Shown here: in pieces, positions 12,952-24,639 of the stretch
Position numbering within the stretch: position 1 is the first letter of the stretch
Layout: every line of letters starts with the position of its first letter
NCBI RefSeq assembly: GCF_037975245.1
Contig: NC_092566.1
Location: forward strand, 14,946,501 to 15,010,500
Length of the DNA: 64,000 nucleotides
Reading direction: 5' to 3'
Source of the DNA: Apostichopus japonicus
Lineage: Eukaryota; Echinodermata; Holothuroidea; Aspidochirotida; Stichopodidae
Program-made: the position numbers and the translations under genes
Notes under the pieces: model-generated
Told to the model about the DNA's origin: nothing
Databases searched by the model: none
What the model saw: only the letters and a program-made list of their open reading frames with translations

Positions 12952-13069
12952 CTTTACTTTTGAAGGTCATACACTTCCTCATTGTAAAATTTCAAGGGTG
13001 TAGACGAACGACCTAGATATTTAACATAACTAAGGCCTATACATATTACGCCAACCGTGACAATGCCGA

Positions 13070-15519
13070 GGGTGTTACTAAAACGAATGACAATTGCGTT
13101 ACACATAACGAATGACAATATGTTGTACACACTAAAAAGTTGCGTTGACTAAAACGAATGACAGTGAAAGACAGCACAGACATTTGCTTCAACCGGATAT
13201 CACAGTTCAGAGCTTCGTGGGTATCTAGATCTAGTAAAGTACGGACAAGATAAAAACGTACGCACCTTATAGTAAGCGAAATTGTAAGTCTGATTTTAAA
13301 AAGTAAATTTAACGTCATTTTTCCGATATTAATTGTTAGAAACTAACAATTATAATCTTGAAACGGCTTCAGTGTTCTTTCCATATAAATCTACAGACTG
13401 TAAAAAGCACAGCACTCAAGCGCATTCTCATACAAAAACTTTCCCTGTGGTTTCTATCCATAAATTCTACCAAAACCCTGCAACCACGTAACATGCGATT
13501 TTCTCCACTCCGTTAAAGACCAACTATGGAGACAATTTTTTTGGGGGGGATTTTCCATTAATTTGGGATTTAAAATACCCATAATCAACATGTGTAAAAT
13601 ATAATCTTCGAAACCTTCTATAACCCATCAAAAAAGACCACGAAAATGGACATTTTGGGTAGTCACGTGACATGAACCTCTGGAATGTCTGAAAACAGAG
13701 ATTGACCCAAAGGAGCCTCTGGTCACCGTGTGACGTCATTGTTTGTATACCGCGAAAATCAAACGCTGATATAGGCACTGTTTATACACAGATAGCGAAC
13801 AATTGTACTGTATTTGACTTCCAATTTCGAGCGTATGAAAAGCTGTTAGCTTAAAACAAGAACACATGAAGGTAAACCAATAGTTTTAAGACAATTTTAA
13901 GAAGAAAATTTAGTTAAATTGGTTATTTTATTAGCAAACTTTCCACTCAAATGGAAGCATCTTTTACACAGCGAAGCGTCAATAGGTCCGTACGGTACAA
14001 TATACTGTAGAACATGCAAGCAGCTTGGCGATTCCGTAATACAGTTTGATCGCAAGATACCGTAAACTGAACAGAAGAATAGACCTAAAAGATGCCTCAT
14101 GCGTGATATGTGACGGGAAAATGGCTTACGTTACTGTCAACGAATTACCAAAAAGACACTAAACATAATCGAACAACTACGAGAAGACGCTGACCCGAAT
14201 CGACCAGGGTAGCATATACATGACTAAGCTTCAGCTGAACATAGTACTTACTCGTTTGAATATCCAAAAGTACAAACACAGAAAAAGTATCCTTTCAATA
14301 AACCAAATTTAGCAGTGAATATCCAAATCCACGTTTCTCGTTCAAGCCTGGGCGAAATACTACCGTGACTCTGTGTAATTCCATAGAGTTAGGTCTAGTT
14401 GAAACAGGCCTTGACCAGTAACATATCCCACAATCACAAGACAGTCACTAACGAAATTAAACGTCCGATCGCTACATAGAACCGTTTTTATTCAACTCCT
14501 TGGACCATGCAGATGCCGGAATAAACATAACGGACAATATAACACAATGTATCACGAACTCACGATACTGGAATACAACAAAGGAAATAGATAAATGCGA
14601 TGAAATCCTAACATGACTATTTACACATGCTGTGAGTTGTAACTCACTACATGTACTAACAATGCTACCCTAGGCACGGTATATACACGGTCATCTCTTA
14701 CAGTAAATATTATACTGTCAATTGCGTGATATAATGTTACATGTAAGGACGTCCAGAGCTTGTTTACGAGGAGACTTGAAAGGGTCAATTTCACATTAGC
14801 TATGTCCGACACAGCTATCGACAGTTTATAATTTTCGCAGAATGAGACATTTGCCTGCATACACAGAGGCAGGGCCATGCATGTGGACTCATGGGCATGA
14901 GATACTCTGGGTGCTAAAAAAATTTCCGCGTGGATCTCACAAAATTGATCCAAAGTCTGCGGCGTTTTACGTCGGTTCTTTTACTCGGAAATCTAAAAAA
15001 GGGGATGCTTTTGTTGGATGAGGTATAACTGCAACCTCCAACAACACAGAATTGTGGCATTTCGGGGGAAAAGGAGTAATATCGTTGATGTTTTTGGCAG
15101 CTCAAGTATACAACTTTACACACTAAAAGTATCGTTGTGAGTGAGGTATACAAACAGTGACGTCACATGGTCACCTGATGTCTTCGGAATGTTTCAGGAA
15201 TGTCTGAAATAGGTTTCATAAAAAGCTGACTTTTCTTCCCATTTTTCACGTATTTCACGTCCGAAATTGGTAAAGTTAATTACAGCAATGTAATTGGAGT
15301 GAGTTAAGGATTACATACATGCAAAATGGTGGGATTTTATATTCATCGAAAAGTCTCCATAGTTGGTCTTTAATCATTCTATCTTTTCTCAACACTGTCC
15401 TTCGTTGTCCTTCGTTGTCATTCGTTGTCATTCGTTGTCATTCGCAAATGATAATTAACCCTGTACAAAGTCAATTGTCATTCGGTCATTCGCTGTCATT
15501 CGTTTTAGTTTGTCCCCAC
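13070..15519. mobile_element. THAP-bearing DNA transposon, degenerate
   Basis: The insertion is defined by comparison with units 2-4, where the target is uninterrupted (for example near 31875). It is flanked by the 6-bp duplication TGCCGA (13064-13069 and 15520-15525). The inverted termini share ACTAAAACGAATGACA, and both subterminal regions carry further ACGAATGACA copies, a dense array at 15405-15505. It encodes a partial THAP zinc finger on the minus strand. P-type transposons carry THAP domains, but their 8-bp duplication does not match, so I leave the superfamily open. Confidence 0.7.
14914..15060 (-). pseudogene. THAP-type zinc finger fragment of the transposon
   Basis: From ATG at 15060 the frame begins MPQFCVVGGC and continues with IPFFRFPSK and a Trp about 30 residues later. 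This matches the N-terminal half of the THAP domain: an N-terminal C-x4-C, the FxxFP box and the conserved Trp. The frame stops soon after, before the second zinc-ligand pair (Cys-x2-His), either because an intron starts here or because the copy is broken. THAP domains are sequence-specific DNA binders, used by P-like transposases to recognise their ends. Confidence 0.6.
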
Positions 15520-16860
15520 TGCCGATAAGGAATTTATTATTACACTGTACACAATGGAACTAAGTGTGATATATACCTTCATAACTAACCCGCGAGAAAT
15601 TTTAAAGTTGCGCATTGCTTTATTTTTCAGATCAGATACACAGATACACTTGCACAAAGGTCTCAAGATGGCAGCTTTGCCAAAATGGATATAACACTAT
15701 ATTATATTACACTTTACGGTGTTATGAGTATGTGATTACTGGCTACATACCACATATTTGAGGTTCAGTCTGTAACGTCGTAACTTGAGGCTAATAATGT
15801 GATGATTTGTCACCTTTAAGAACTTACAGATTTGATTTTGTTCTCTTTTGATGTTATTTATCACTATTTCAAAACTTTCATCCACGCACTACCCACCATA
15901 CACGAATAAATAACGAGACTTATAGTTGCAATGGGGAGTTCATGATATGTTAACTATCGAGTGAATTGCTGCTTTCTTGACGAGGATGGAGACGTCAGAG
16001 TAATAATTCTTTGCACATAAAATGTGTTATTTCTGATATGTTGTATATTGTGATATGTTGGTTCAGTATGCGCTTCCGTACTTTTCCCAGTAACGGGCAC
16101 GGTTTGAGATTCTAGAAGATGTTTTAATTAAACCTCCTTAGTGCACTACACTACTTGATACTATGAAGCGTTTAAGAGATATGACACGAATAACAGGCAT
16201 ACTAACCCCCCTCTCTCTCCCCCACCTCCTCCGTCCCCGCTTTTTGTGTGCCCAACGTAGTCCTCTGTTTTATAGACCGCAGCTTTAACTGCTAACAAAT
16301 CCAAAATTCAAGATATAACCAAGGAATTTATGACAGGTAAAATATCTATCACAACTGAGGCTTGTAAAGAAACTGGATTGGTGGGATTCAAATCGCATAC
16401 GTACACATAAAGCGAGGCTATATAACAACTGTTCGTTTGATGTATCCGAAGAATTTGAATCTAAAATTCTTAGTGCAATGCGACAATAAAATAGCATAGT
16501 AAGCATATGCCTATACATTAAATAGTTTAATTTAGCCAAGTTTTATTCCAAAATAATGAAACAAAAGTCGACAATCTTGAAGTTTCCAATTTGCTTTCTG
16601 CACTTGACTTATTAAGACTGATATTACAATAAGCAGAAATTTCGAGAATTTCATCAAATACAATGATTAATCTATGTTTGAATTCATATGCAGCGCCCTC
16701 GCTTTCACCCACATTGGCGCGTTATAATCTCGAATATATATAATACACTCTGTCGTCTTCTCTCTCTCCCTCCACCCACCTCTCTCTCCACCTCTCTCTC
16801 TCTATTGTTTTTTAACACCCAAGCCGAAAAGGTGTGAGCTTATATTTGTTCTTAACGTGT

Positions 16861-17151
16861 AGCATATTATGCATTTATATGCCAGGGTGTTATAACACAC
16901 TAACACGTGTTGTGTTTTGGGAGCATGCGAGAGCTAGATATGTTAAAGATACAATACAGTAAATCGTAGTGGTATTATATATATTTTTTATTTTATTTAT
17001 ATTTTTTTTATTATAGCCTAATATAAAATATTTTTTGATTTTTGATTTTTTATATTTTTATATATTTTTTTAACACAGGCCGCAATAAAATGTGCCTCTA
17101 GCATAACACGTGTTATCATGTTATAACACAGATGCATATAAATGCGCTATA
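16861..17151. mobile_element. Foldback/MITE-like element with A/T core
   Basis: The arms are imperfect inverted repeats. The left arm has GCATTTATATGCCAGGGTGT and then TATAACAC; the right arm is its complement around TGTTATAACACAGATGCATA. TAACACGTGTTA occurs in both arms. The core (16975-17075) is almost pure A/T. I could not fix a target duplication. Confidence 0.5.
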
Positions 17152-17306
17152 TTCAAGTCGGTTCGGGTGTTTTTAACTATCGTTATCATTTAATTCTAAA
17201 GTGACAAGAAAATAAATTCTGTGATATGCAATATAATGATCTCGAAACAATCCACATCGGCAACAAACTTTCGAACTATTTCGAGACCTGGATTGTCGAT
17301 AATTGT

Positions 17307-17540
17307 GGAGTGTTAGCTCGGTGGTTAACGCCGGTGCCTTCCAATCATAAGGTCCACGGTTCGAGTCACTCCAAGATTAATGTATGTCGTCCAGTTACAG
17401 AGTTGTTGACATTTGACAATTCATAATCATGGACGTTAAATATGAATCTAAGAGACTGACTTCGGTCAGCTTGCGGCTTTGATAAGCCAATGAGGCTTCT
17501 TCGCGAGTTCCTGCTTGCAGGAGGATCTAAAAATACATAA
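17307..17540 (+). mobile_element. tRNA-derived SINE, copy B
   Basis: Same family as the 9580 copy. The A box is altered to TAGCTCGGTGG and the B box GGTTCGAGTC is intact. The tail ends in GATCTAAAAATACATA. It is absent at the corresponding junction of unit 3. Confidence 0.85.
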
Positions 17541-18020
17541 TGGACCTAGCCTACATGTGGCTACCATTTCTCTTTCAGTGTTTTAAGCTCTCCGGTAACT
17601 TCAGTCATTTTATCACAACGAAGAGTCCAATGGCCTAACTAACAAAACTAACACTCTTTGCATGCAGTGACGTATTTCTTCTCAGAACCGTACAACCATC
17701 TCCTCCCCACACGTACCCATCCTTAACACCTCAACAAGTGTCCCGCGACCCAATAAGGTGAAATAGGTGACGCTACAAAGAAAATCTGTTCAATTGAACA
17801 ATTGGTTGAACTGTTCGAACATTTGCTGAATATCATAAAATAGATTGGTAATACAATGACTACAATTAATGATACAACAGCAACATTTGATGATCACGGC
17901 AGATATCAACAAGTAATTGGGAGAAACTTGCAACTATTTTGATATCAACAATTTGCGTAGATTGAATAACGAATTTATTTTCTGATATTTCCAATTCATT
18001 TGATAATATCATCAATTCAT

Positions 18021-20990
18021 TTGAGGGTGTCATCGCTTACATAACCAAGCATTTTTAGATATCAGCAGCTACTTAGTGATATCAGCATTTTCTTTTCAGA
18101 ATATGAATTTGAATGAGGTGGTATGGAACTCGAAATGTGACATTCTACGGCAACAACTTATAATTCTGCAAGCCATGCTGTGACGTGAAACACAATTGTC
18201 ACATAATGAGATAGTATACCATCAATTTCATTAATTGACACCTTTTACCCACAGTAAATCGACTTTTCAATTACTCCGCCTTGTCGCTCTCTCAGAAGGA
18301 CCGCCGTTTGGGACAACATTTGTTATCGGGTTTGGTACTCTCTGATAGTGTCAAATGACGATTTATAAGCATTTTCAACAAATGATTAACTCTAATTTCT
18401 CACAACTCGAATTCTTTCAATGAGATTTCAAGAAAAGAATTGTTTCTCGTCAACTCATATCTTCGACGATTTACTTGTCAAATAACGACCTGTTTCTCCT
18501 TTACCTCATTATTGGGCGCCTGAATCAAAGAAAGATTCCTCCGCAACTCATTATTCGACAATGAGTATCGTCTGTCAAACAAAAGGAGTTGTCACTGCAT
18601 GAGCCACCACCCCCCTATTTTTTTCAAACGGTGGCGCTATTCAGCAACTTTCCCGTGGTAATTTTAAGGTTAGTTTAAATTGGAGAGCTACTTATATGCA
18701 CTTGTATGCGCTATTCGGGGTAATTGCCTACCATGGAAATATGCCTAGTACACTGACAGAAGCAACATGACCCTGTCACACGAGGGTCCGTAACGCTTAA
18801 ATATTTAGGGTCGAGAAATTGGATCTAATGGTTGATTCAACGCGAAATGATAAGTATTTTACATGGCTAAGATTAATGTCTCGGAATTTTTCAGTTTCAA
18901 TGCTTCAGTTACAAATCCTTGCGAATCCCCCCCCCCCCCAAAAAAAACGGCTTTGTATTTTTCATATCGATCAATAAACGTACAACTTTTACACAGATTA
19001 CGTACACGAAACTACTGGATTTTAGTTATTTTTTAGATTGGAGTCGAGTTCTCTTTTAAATGTGGCAATGAAATCTCGATAACTTGGTTAGAATGCTGTA
19101 TGTGGTAATACCTATATGTTAAACGATATTTTAGTCGCAGAGACTTAACGAAATTGATGGGAATCTACTGCATCTGATGGTCCGAACCATTTTTTTATAT
19201 CATTTTGTATCATGATGCACCCGATACTCATAGCTAGTACAGTAACTACTGTTCATATTCCACAACCGTCCATGAGTAACTACTGCGTTGTGTACGCAAC
19301 ACGATAACATGGTTTACAGGTTGCACAGTAATTACTTCAAAGCTGTTACACGTTGAACTACGAGTCCGAAAGATGAAAATGCGAGGCGGCTGGGTAATGA
19401 AAACAACTCCCTAGCCGTACAATACGGAGTGTATGGTCGGCGCTGGCACAACACGTAGCCGACACACTGCAGCGGTTATTTTATACTGCATGCGAGATTC
19501 AGATGATAGCCTAATATTTTTCTAATCGTATTAGTAAATCCATTTGATTGAAACATTCTTCACGGACAGGTGAGTGTGTGCAAGTCTCAAATAGATACAA
19601 AACAGATACACAAATTGGGACCTAAGGTGTGGGATGGGGAACCTATATGTTTAGCCTTATGGGTAGTTCCACGTCTAAATTAGGCCTTAATATAGTAATA
19701 GTTTACCACGTCAAATACTAGACTCCTTGTCCAGTCCCGCAGTTTTTTGTCTTACGTGGGAACGTGTAACAGCTTTGCAGTAATTACTGTGCCACTTGTA
19801 ACACATGTTACTGTGCGTATCACAGCGCAGTAGTTACTGATGCACGGTTGTGGAACATTAACAGTAGTTTCATGTACGAGCTATGAGTATCGGTTGCATG
19901 AACATATATTTTTTATTGGGGAGGGGGAGGGGGGAGGGTAAACTTTATGACTGATAAATGCATCTGGAAACAGAATATAGTTAGTGATGTCATAAACAAT
20001 AATGAGCCAGAATATGATTTTTCTTTCTTTCATGCCACTGAAGAGAATAATATGCTTATAAACAGGTTGCACGGTGAAAAATGTGTATTGTTGAAGGTCT
20101 ATACACTTGGCCGTTGTCAAAGTAGCCGAGGGTTTAGACGAATCATCGCAGATATTTACACAACTATACATATTATTACGCCAACCGTGACAATTCATTA
20201 AGGAATCTTTTATTAACAGCACAATGTACTTATACACAATGGAACAAAGGATGACGTTAATAAGCACCTTCATAACTACCTCGCGATAAATTTTAAAGTT
20301 GTATATTGCCTTGTTTTGAAAATGTACGGTACATCATTCTATCACAATCTCGCATTTGATATCTGTCTGTTACATGACTGACGATAGAACCAATGTTGAA
20401 CTAAGTAATCTCTGTGATTACAACCGTTATACAGCCCCCATATTATGTGTTGCTATGAACTCTTTAACCATCAAAAATCCTATTGTGCTTATGCTATGTT
20501 TTATTGCCTGTCTCTCAACATTACGTCCAAAATCTCCGTTCTTTTATTGGTTTTGGTGAACTAAAAGTGACAGGTAATAGCTTCAGACACAGTTATATAT
20601 ATATATTTACTTTAAAGGTCTGTTACCATCAGTGACCACACCCAAATAAAAATACCGTTAAGGAGTTTAATAAACAACTCGATCATTAGCAGTTTGACGC
20701 TGATATATAGAGGTGAACTCTGACCTTTTACTGAAAAACAAATAAAACAGCAATGATAAACAAGTAGGCTATATGCGTTATATGCAACATGCCATATAGA
20801 AAGAAAGGAACAACTTGATTATTAACTACGGAACCGAAATGAGTTATACTGATATGACACAAGTCCAGAAACCATGTATCACCATGTCAGTGTTATCGGT
20901 GACTGCCAAAGAAATATATGAAGCTTTAAAAGGACTTGTTTTGTGTGTAACCAAACGATTCTCCAAAACCAAAACATTCCTAAACATTTA
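18021..20990. repeat. Segmental duplication, block M, copy 1 (unit 2)
   Basis: Nearly identical to 26432-29390. Between about 18840 and 20980 differences are very sparse, including a 67-codon spurious frame that is unchanged. This marks a recent duplication or conversion. No gene is convincing: the 130-codon minus frame at 19881-20273 differs from its twin only at amino-acid-changing sites. Confidence 0.9.
19216..19896. mobile_element. Long-TIR MITE, copy in unit 2
   Basis: Imperfect inverted repeats of about 140 bp (19216-19355 and 19757-19896) begin with GCACCCGATACTCATAGCT or GCAACCGATACTCATAGCT. The flanks share CATGA. A related sequence near 48030 in the unit 4 tail reads GTATCATGAACAG with no insert, an empty site. 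No transposase is present. Confidence 0.75.
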
Positions 20991-20999
20991 CTTTTCCAC

Positions 21000-21700
21000 C
21001 AATTAACGCTTTATTCCATTAATTAATATATATCCGAACAAAATTGGCTTTGTTCTAAATGGTCCAGTTATAGTAGACTTGATTAAATTTGATATGAATC
21101 GAATACTACAACAGATACGAATGAAATTATCTTTCATATTGTATGTCATTTCAAAGCAGAAACTAAATTCTGATCCATGCACTGATGTTTTTGTCCATTA
21201 CAGAGTTATTTCATGTATACGTTCCTAAAATTTACTCTGCCACCAAGTAACACTTTACACCATTAATAAATATATATCCGAATAAAATATGCTTGTTCAA
21301 AGTTGCCAAGTTCTAGTAGATTTTATTAAATTTGATATAGAATCGAATTATACAACAGATACGAATGAAATCATGTTTCTTATTTTATGTCATTTCAAAG
21401 CAGAAACTAAGTTCTAATCCATGCACAGATGTTCTTGTCCAGTACAGATTTATTTCATGTATACGTTCCTAAAATTAACTCTGCCACCAAGTAACACTTT
21501 ATACCATTAATTAATATATATCCGAATAAAATATGCTTGTTCAAAATTGCCAAGTTCTAGTAGATTTTATTAAATTTGATATAGAATCGAAATATACAAC
21601 AGATACGAATGAAATCATGTTTCTTATTTTATGTCATTTCAAAGCAGAAACTAAATTATAATCCATGCACTGATGTTTTTGTCCATAAAGAGTTCTTTCA
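21000..21700. repeat. 245-bp tandem repeat, 3 copies, 3' of receptor copy 2
   Basis: Markers lie at 21043, 21289 and 21533. Same family as at 9860. Similarity to unit 3, very high in block M, falls sharply once this array begins. Confidence 0.9.
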
Positions 21701-21738
21701 TTTACGTTTCTTCATTCTACCAGCTGATTACCAACGTT

Positions 21739-23160
21739 TCATTCCCTTTCAGTGCCGTATGGGACATAGGCAACATTGTCGACGATTTCGGAATCTGTCT
21801 GATCCAGAACCTTCTTGCCACTGTTCGGCTCCGCGTAATAGTAAACATTGTCAGGCATCTTTTGGTCATTGGCGGCCTTAGCTTCATATTTTCTTGAGGT
21901 ATTCTTCTGCATTATATTTGGTTTTCCTTTCCTTGATGATTTGCAGTAAAGCAAAATGGCGGCGACGACACCAATTACTACCAGAACAATAGCTATGGGA
22001 AGGACAATGACAATTACTTTATTGTCTGATGCCCTTGGCATGGATGTAGCTTCTAAATCGGGTAATTGTTGTGTTGTAGAAACATTTGGTATCATTATTG
22101 GTGGGGTTAAGGTTTTCATTAAGTTGATAGTGGCATTTCCAAATGCATATCTGGTCCCAAAAGTGACATTACAAGACACTACTAACCCAGATGAAGCCAC
22201 GTCAAGCTGAAAATTAATCTCGGTGATAGTTACCTTCATTCCGCCAGGTACTTCACTCATGGACACATTTCCGGCGGTCGCATTCGTGTATTGGATATCG
22301 AACTCAAATGAGACTACATCATGCAAGTTACTCAAACAAGTTAATTCAGTGCTACCTCCATCGGGTACTTCCACACTATTCGGTGTAACAGTCGCCATCA
22401 GTTCCTTATAAACAGTAATTACAGTAAGATTTTCGCAAAGGTCAATTGTATTTTCCGTGTTCATACAAACCAGTTTGGTTCCATGCATTGAAAGTAGTGT
22501 TAATAGAAGGTATCTTAATGAGATGTATATTGTCATCGTCTTCCTCTTCGGTTACCACATTGTGGGTTATGTTGATCATACCTGATGTTCCATTTCGGAT
22601 TGACAAAGATATATCATCGGTAGGACAACTAAGAACTATGTCGTCACCAGTGAAATAAGTACCGTATATACTATTGCTTAAAAAGGTGCAATTTTGAACA
22701 TCATCGCCTACCACGTCCAAGAAAAGAGTGTGTGAATTAGATTCAAATTCACACCCATATAGGTCACATGAGACCGGAGTTGTAACTGTACACCCATAGA
22801 GTGCTGAATCCGTTATCGACACTGCATGAATCGTCAAGACATGTAGGTCTCTTTTCACAGTTAATGAATACTTTGAACGATTCACATAACGATTTAGTGA
22901 ATAGGTTCCTGCTAAAGTAACATTGTTTTGATTCGTATCTACCTTCCAGAGGTCAACTTGTGTACGAGGCCCATACCGTCCAAACGGTGCAGCGGTATAT
23001 CCACATTCTAGATCAACATTAGTCCCTTCGTCTGCGAAATAAACTTCACTTTCAGCATAACGTTCATCTGTACTGTCATAGAACTGCGGAGATCCATCAA
23101 CTAAGGTTGTAAATATCCAAACAGCAGATACAATAATACTAGTTCATTGTGATAAAACAT
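21739..23160 (-). pseudogene. Ig receptor copy 2, pseudogene
   Basis: This aligns along its length with the other receptors but has two reading-frame breaks. Near the start codon a 1-bp net deletion (about 23138) puts the signal-peptide ATG out of frame and into an early stop. At about 22483-22487 a 4-bp insertion (GCAT) in domain 2 shifts the frame before the Cys215 equivalent. Between the breaks domain 1 is open and is the most divergent of the four: its B-C region is longer and its CDR3-like loop contains CDLYGC. The 3' part keeps domain 3, the transmembrane helix and the tail with YAEP and AYVPY. An intact allele could exist; assembly error is possible but two independent breaks argue against it. 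Confidence 0.8.
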
Positions 23161-23296
23161 TTTTATTGCTAAATTGCTAAACCTTTGGCCACAAATCTGA
23201 CTTGTTGAAATAAACAAGTATTTTGTTGAAGATTCAAGATTGAAAAGTAGCTGTATTACAACCTACAACCAACAACCAAATGTGTGCATAAACTGC

Positions 23297-23305
23297 TTTA
23301 TAAAA
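23297..23305 (-). promoter_or_regulatory. Candidate TATA box of receptor copy 2
   Basis: TTTTATAAAG on the minus strand, 137 bp from the old ATG, in the context conserved across all four units. Confidence 0.45.
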
Positions 23306-24284
23306 CCTCGAGTAACTGAGACTGTATTGATCCTATACCTCTATTGTAGGGTATCCGTAAAGGTAAGAGAAGAAAAGAGATTGGTTACGAGAAATGACAC
23401 ATCAGATAAGCCAGAAATACACACAAACACGAACAGAAGAAACAGAAAAACTGTCTGTAATTCCACACAAGTTAAAGTTGTAGATCGCAACAAAAATTAC
23501 ATACCAATTACATATACTGTTGTGAATGGCAATACCAAGAGCAAAGTGTTCACACTATTCCCGTCCTACACATACATATATATATTTTTGTATACTTTTT
23601 GTATTTGAATTTCTATACACTTCCTCATTGTAAAATTTCAAGGGTGTAGACGAACGACCTAAGATATTTACACAACTAAAGGCCTATACATATTACGCCA
23701 ACCGTGACAATGCCGATCAGGAAACTATTATTACACCGGATACACAATGGAACTAAGTGTGATATATACCTTATATATACCCGAGAGAAACTTTAAAGTT
23801 GCACATTGCCTTATTTTTCAAATCGATATCATTCTACTACTATTAAGCTATCATTTAGTATCCGTCTGATGTATATTCTTGGTCCCTCGCCTTTAATGCT
23901 TTTCCTGTTACTATTCCCATGACTCTGTAAATTCGTTCCAACTTTCATATATTATTGCAGTACTGCAAAAAAAAAACATAGCACACAGTACAGTAGAAAT
24001 ATGAGACATATTGTAATATTGAGGGAACTAGAAAACAGATATACTGTTAACAAGTATAGTGAGAATGATGAAATACATAGACAAACTAAACGCTTCAAGT
24101 CTAGGAAAGATATTTTTACGAAATAATTAAGAGATAAGAAAGAGAGAGAGCACAATAATTAAGAGGACAGAATAAAACTGGAAAGGAGAAGTAAAAATAA
24201 AAGGAAATGAGAAATAGAAAAGTGATAGACAGAGATGAGCGAAGAATAACTGCAGTAAAGTAAAAAGGAAAGAACAAATGAGCG

Positions 24285-24639
24285 TAGTGGCGTAGGCAGG
24301 TTCTTTTGAGTGGGGGCTGAAGACTGATGGACGGCCTGGGGGAGGGGTCTAAGGGGTGTCCCCCTCCCCCTTTGGAATTTTTGCATTTCCAGGTGGCCTC
24401 AGATGCAATTTGGTGCAATATAGCACACTTCAACACCCACTCCATTTTGTAAACTTAATTTTGTATTTTCGCCTGGCCTTAGACACAATTTGGTGCTGCA
24501 AATGAGATTTTTTTTTCTCATTTGGAAATGAAAAAGGGGTCTTCTGACTTGCGAAGCGGGGGCGGAATAATCCTTCCGCCCTCCACATTTTTCACTGGGG
24601 GGAGGCTGGCGCCCCAGCCCCCCGGTTCCTACGCCTTTG
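24285..24639. mobile_element. hAT-type MITE, unit 2
   Basis: The termini TAGTGGCGTAGG and CCTACGCCTTTG are flanked by the 8-bp duplication AATGAGCG (24277-24284 and 24640-24647). Unit 3 (about 32447) has the empty site. A homologous insertion sits at the same place in unit 4 (44975). Confidence 0.85.

Larger units (their letters stand above)
12513..16143. repeat. Receptor-upstream duplicated block, unit 1 (split by a transposon)
   Basis: 12513-13069 matches the segments upstream of copies 2, 3 and 4. The match resumes at 15520 after the 13070-15519 insertion. 15631-16143 also matches 26164-26430 and 47070-47940, with the shared marker AAGGTCTCAAGATGGCAGC. No protein-coding gene is evident. 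Confidence 0.8.
16144..18020. other. Inter-unit spacer, no gene seen
   Basis: The stretch between units 1 and 2 lacks a counterpart at the junction near 26431. It contains a foldback element (16861-17151), SINE copy B (17307) and CT-rich tracts at about 16205 and 16755. The remainder has no recognisable coding or RNA feature. Confidence 0.5.

Noticed and set aside
19881-20559. Frames of 130 and 67 codons repeated in units 2 and 3
   Set aside because: Their conservation follows from recent duplication of the DNA. The differences in the 130-codon frame change amino acids, and no domain or splice context supports coding.
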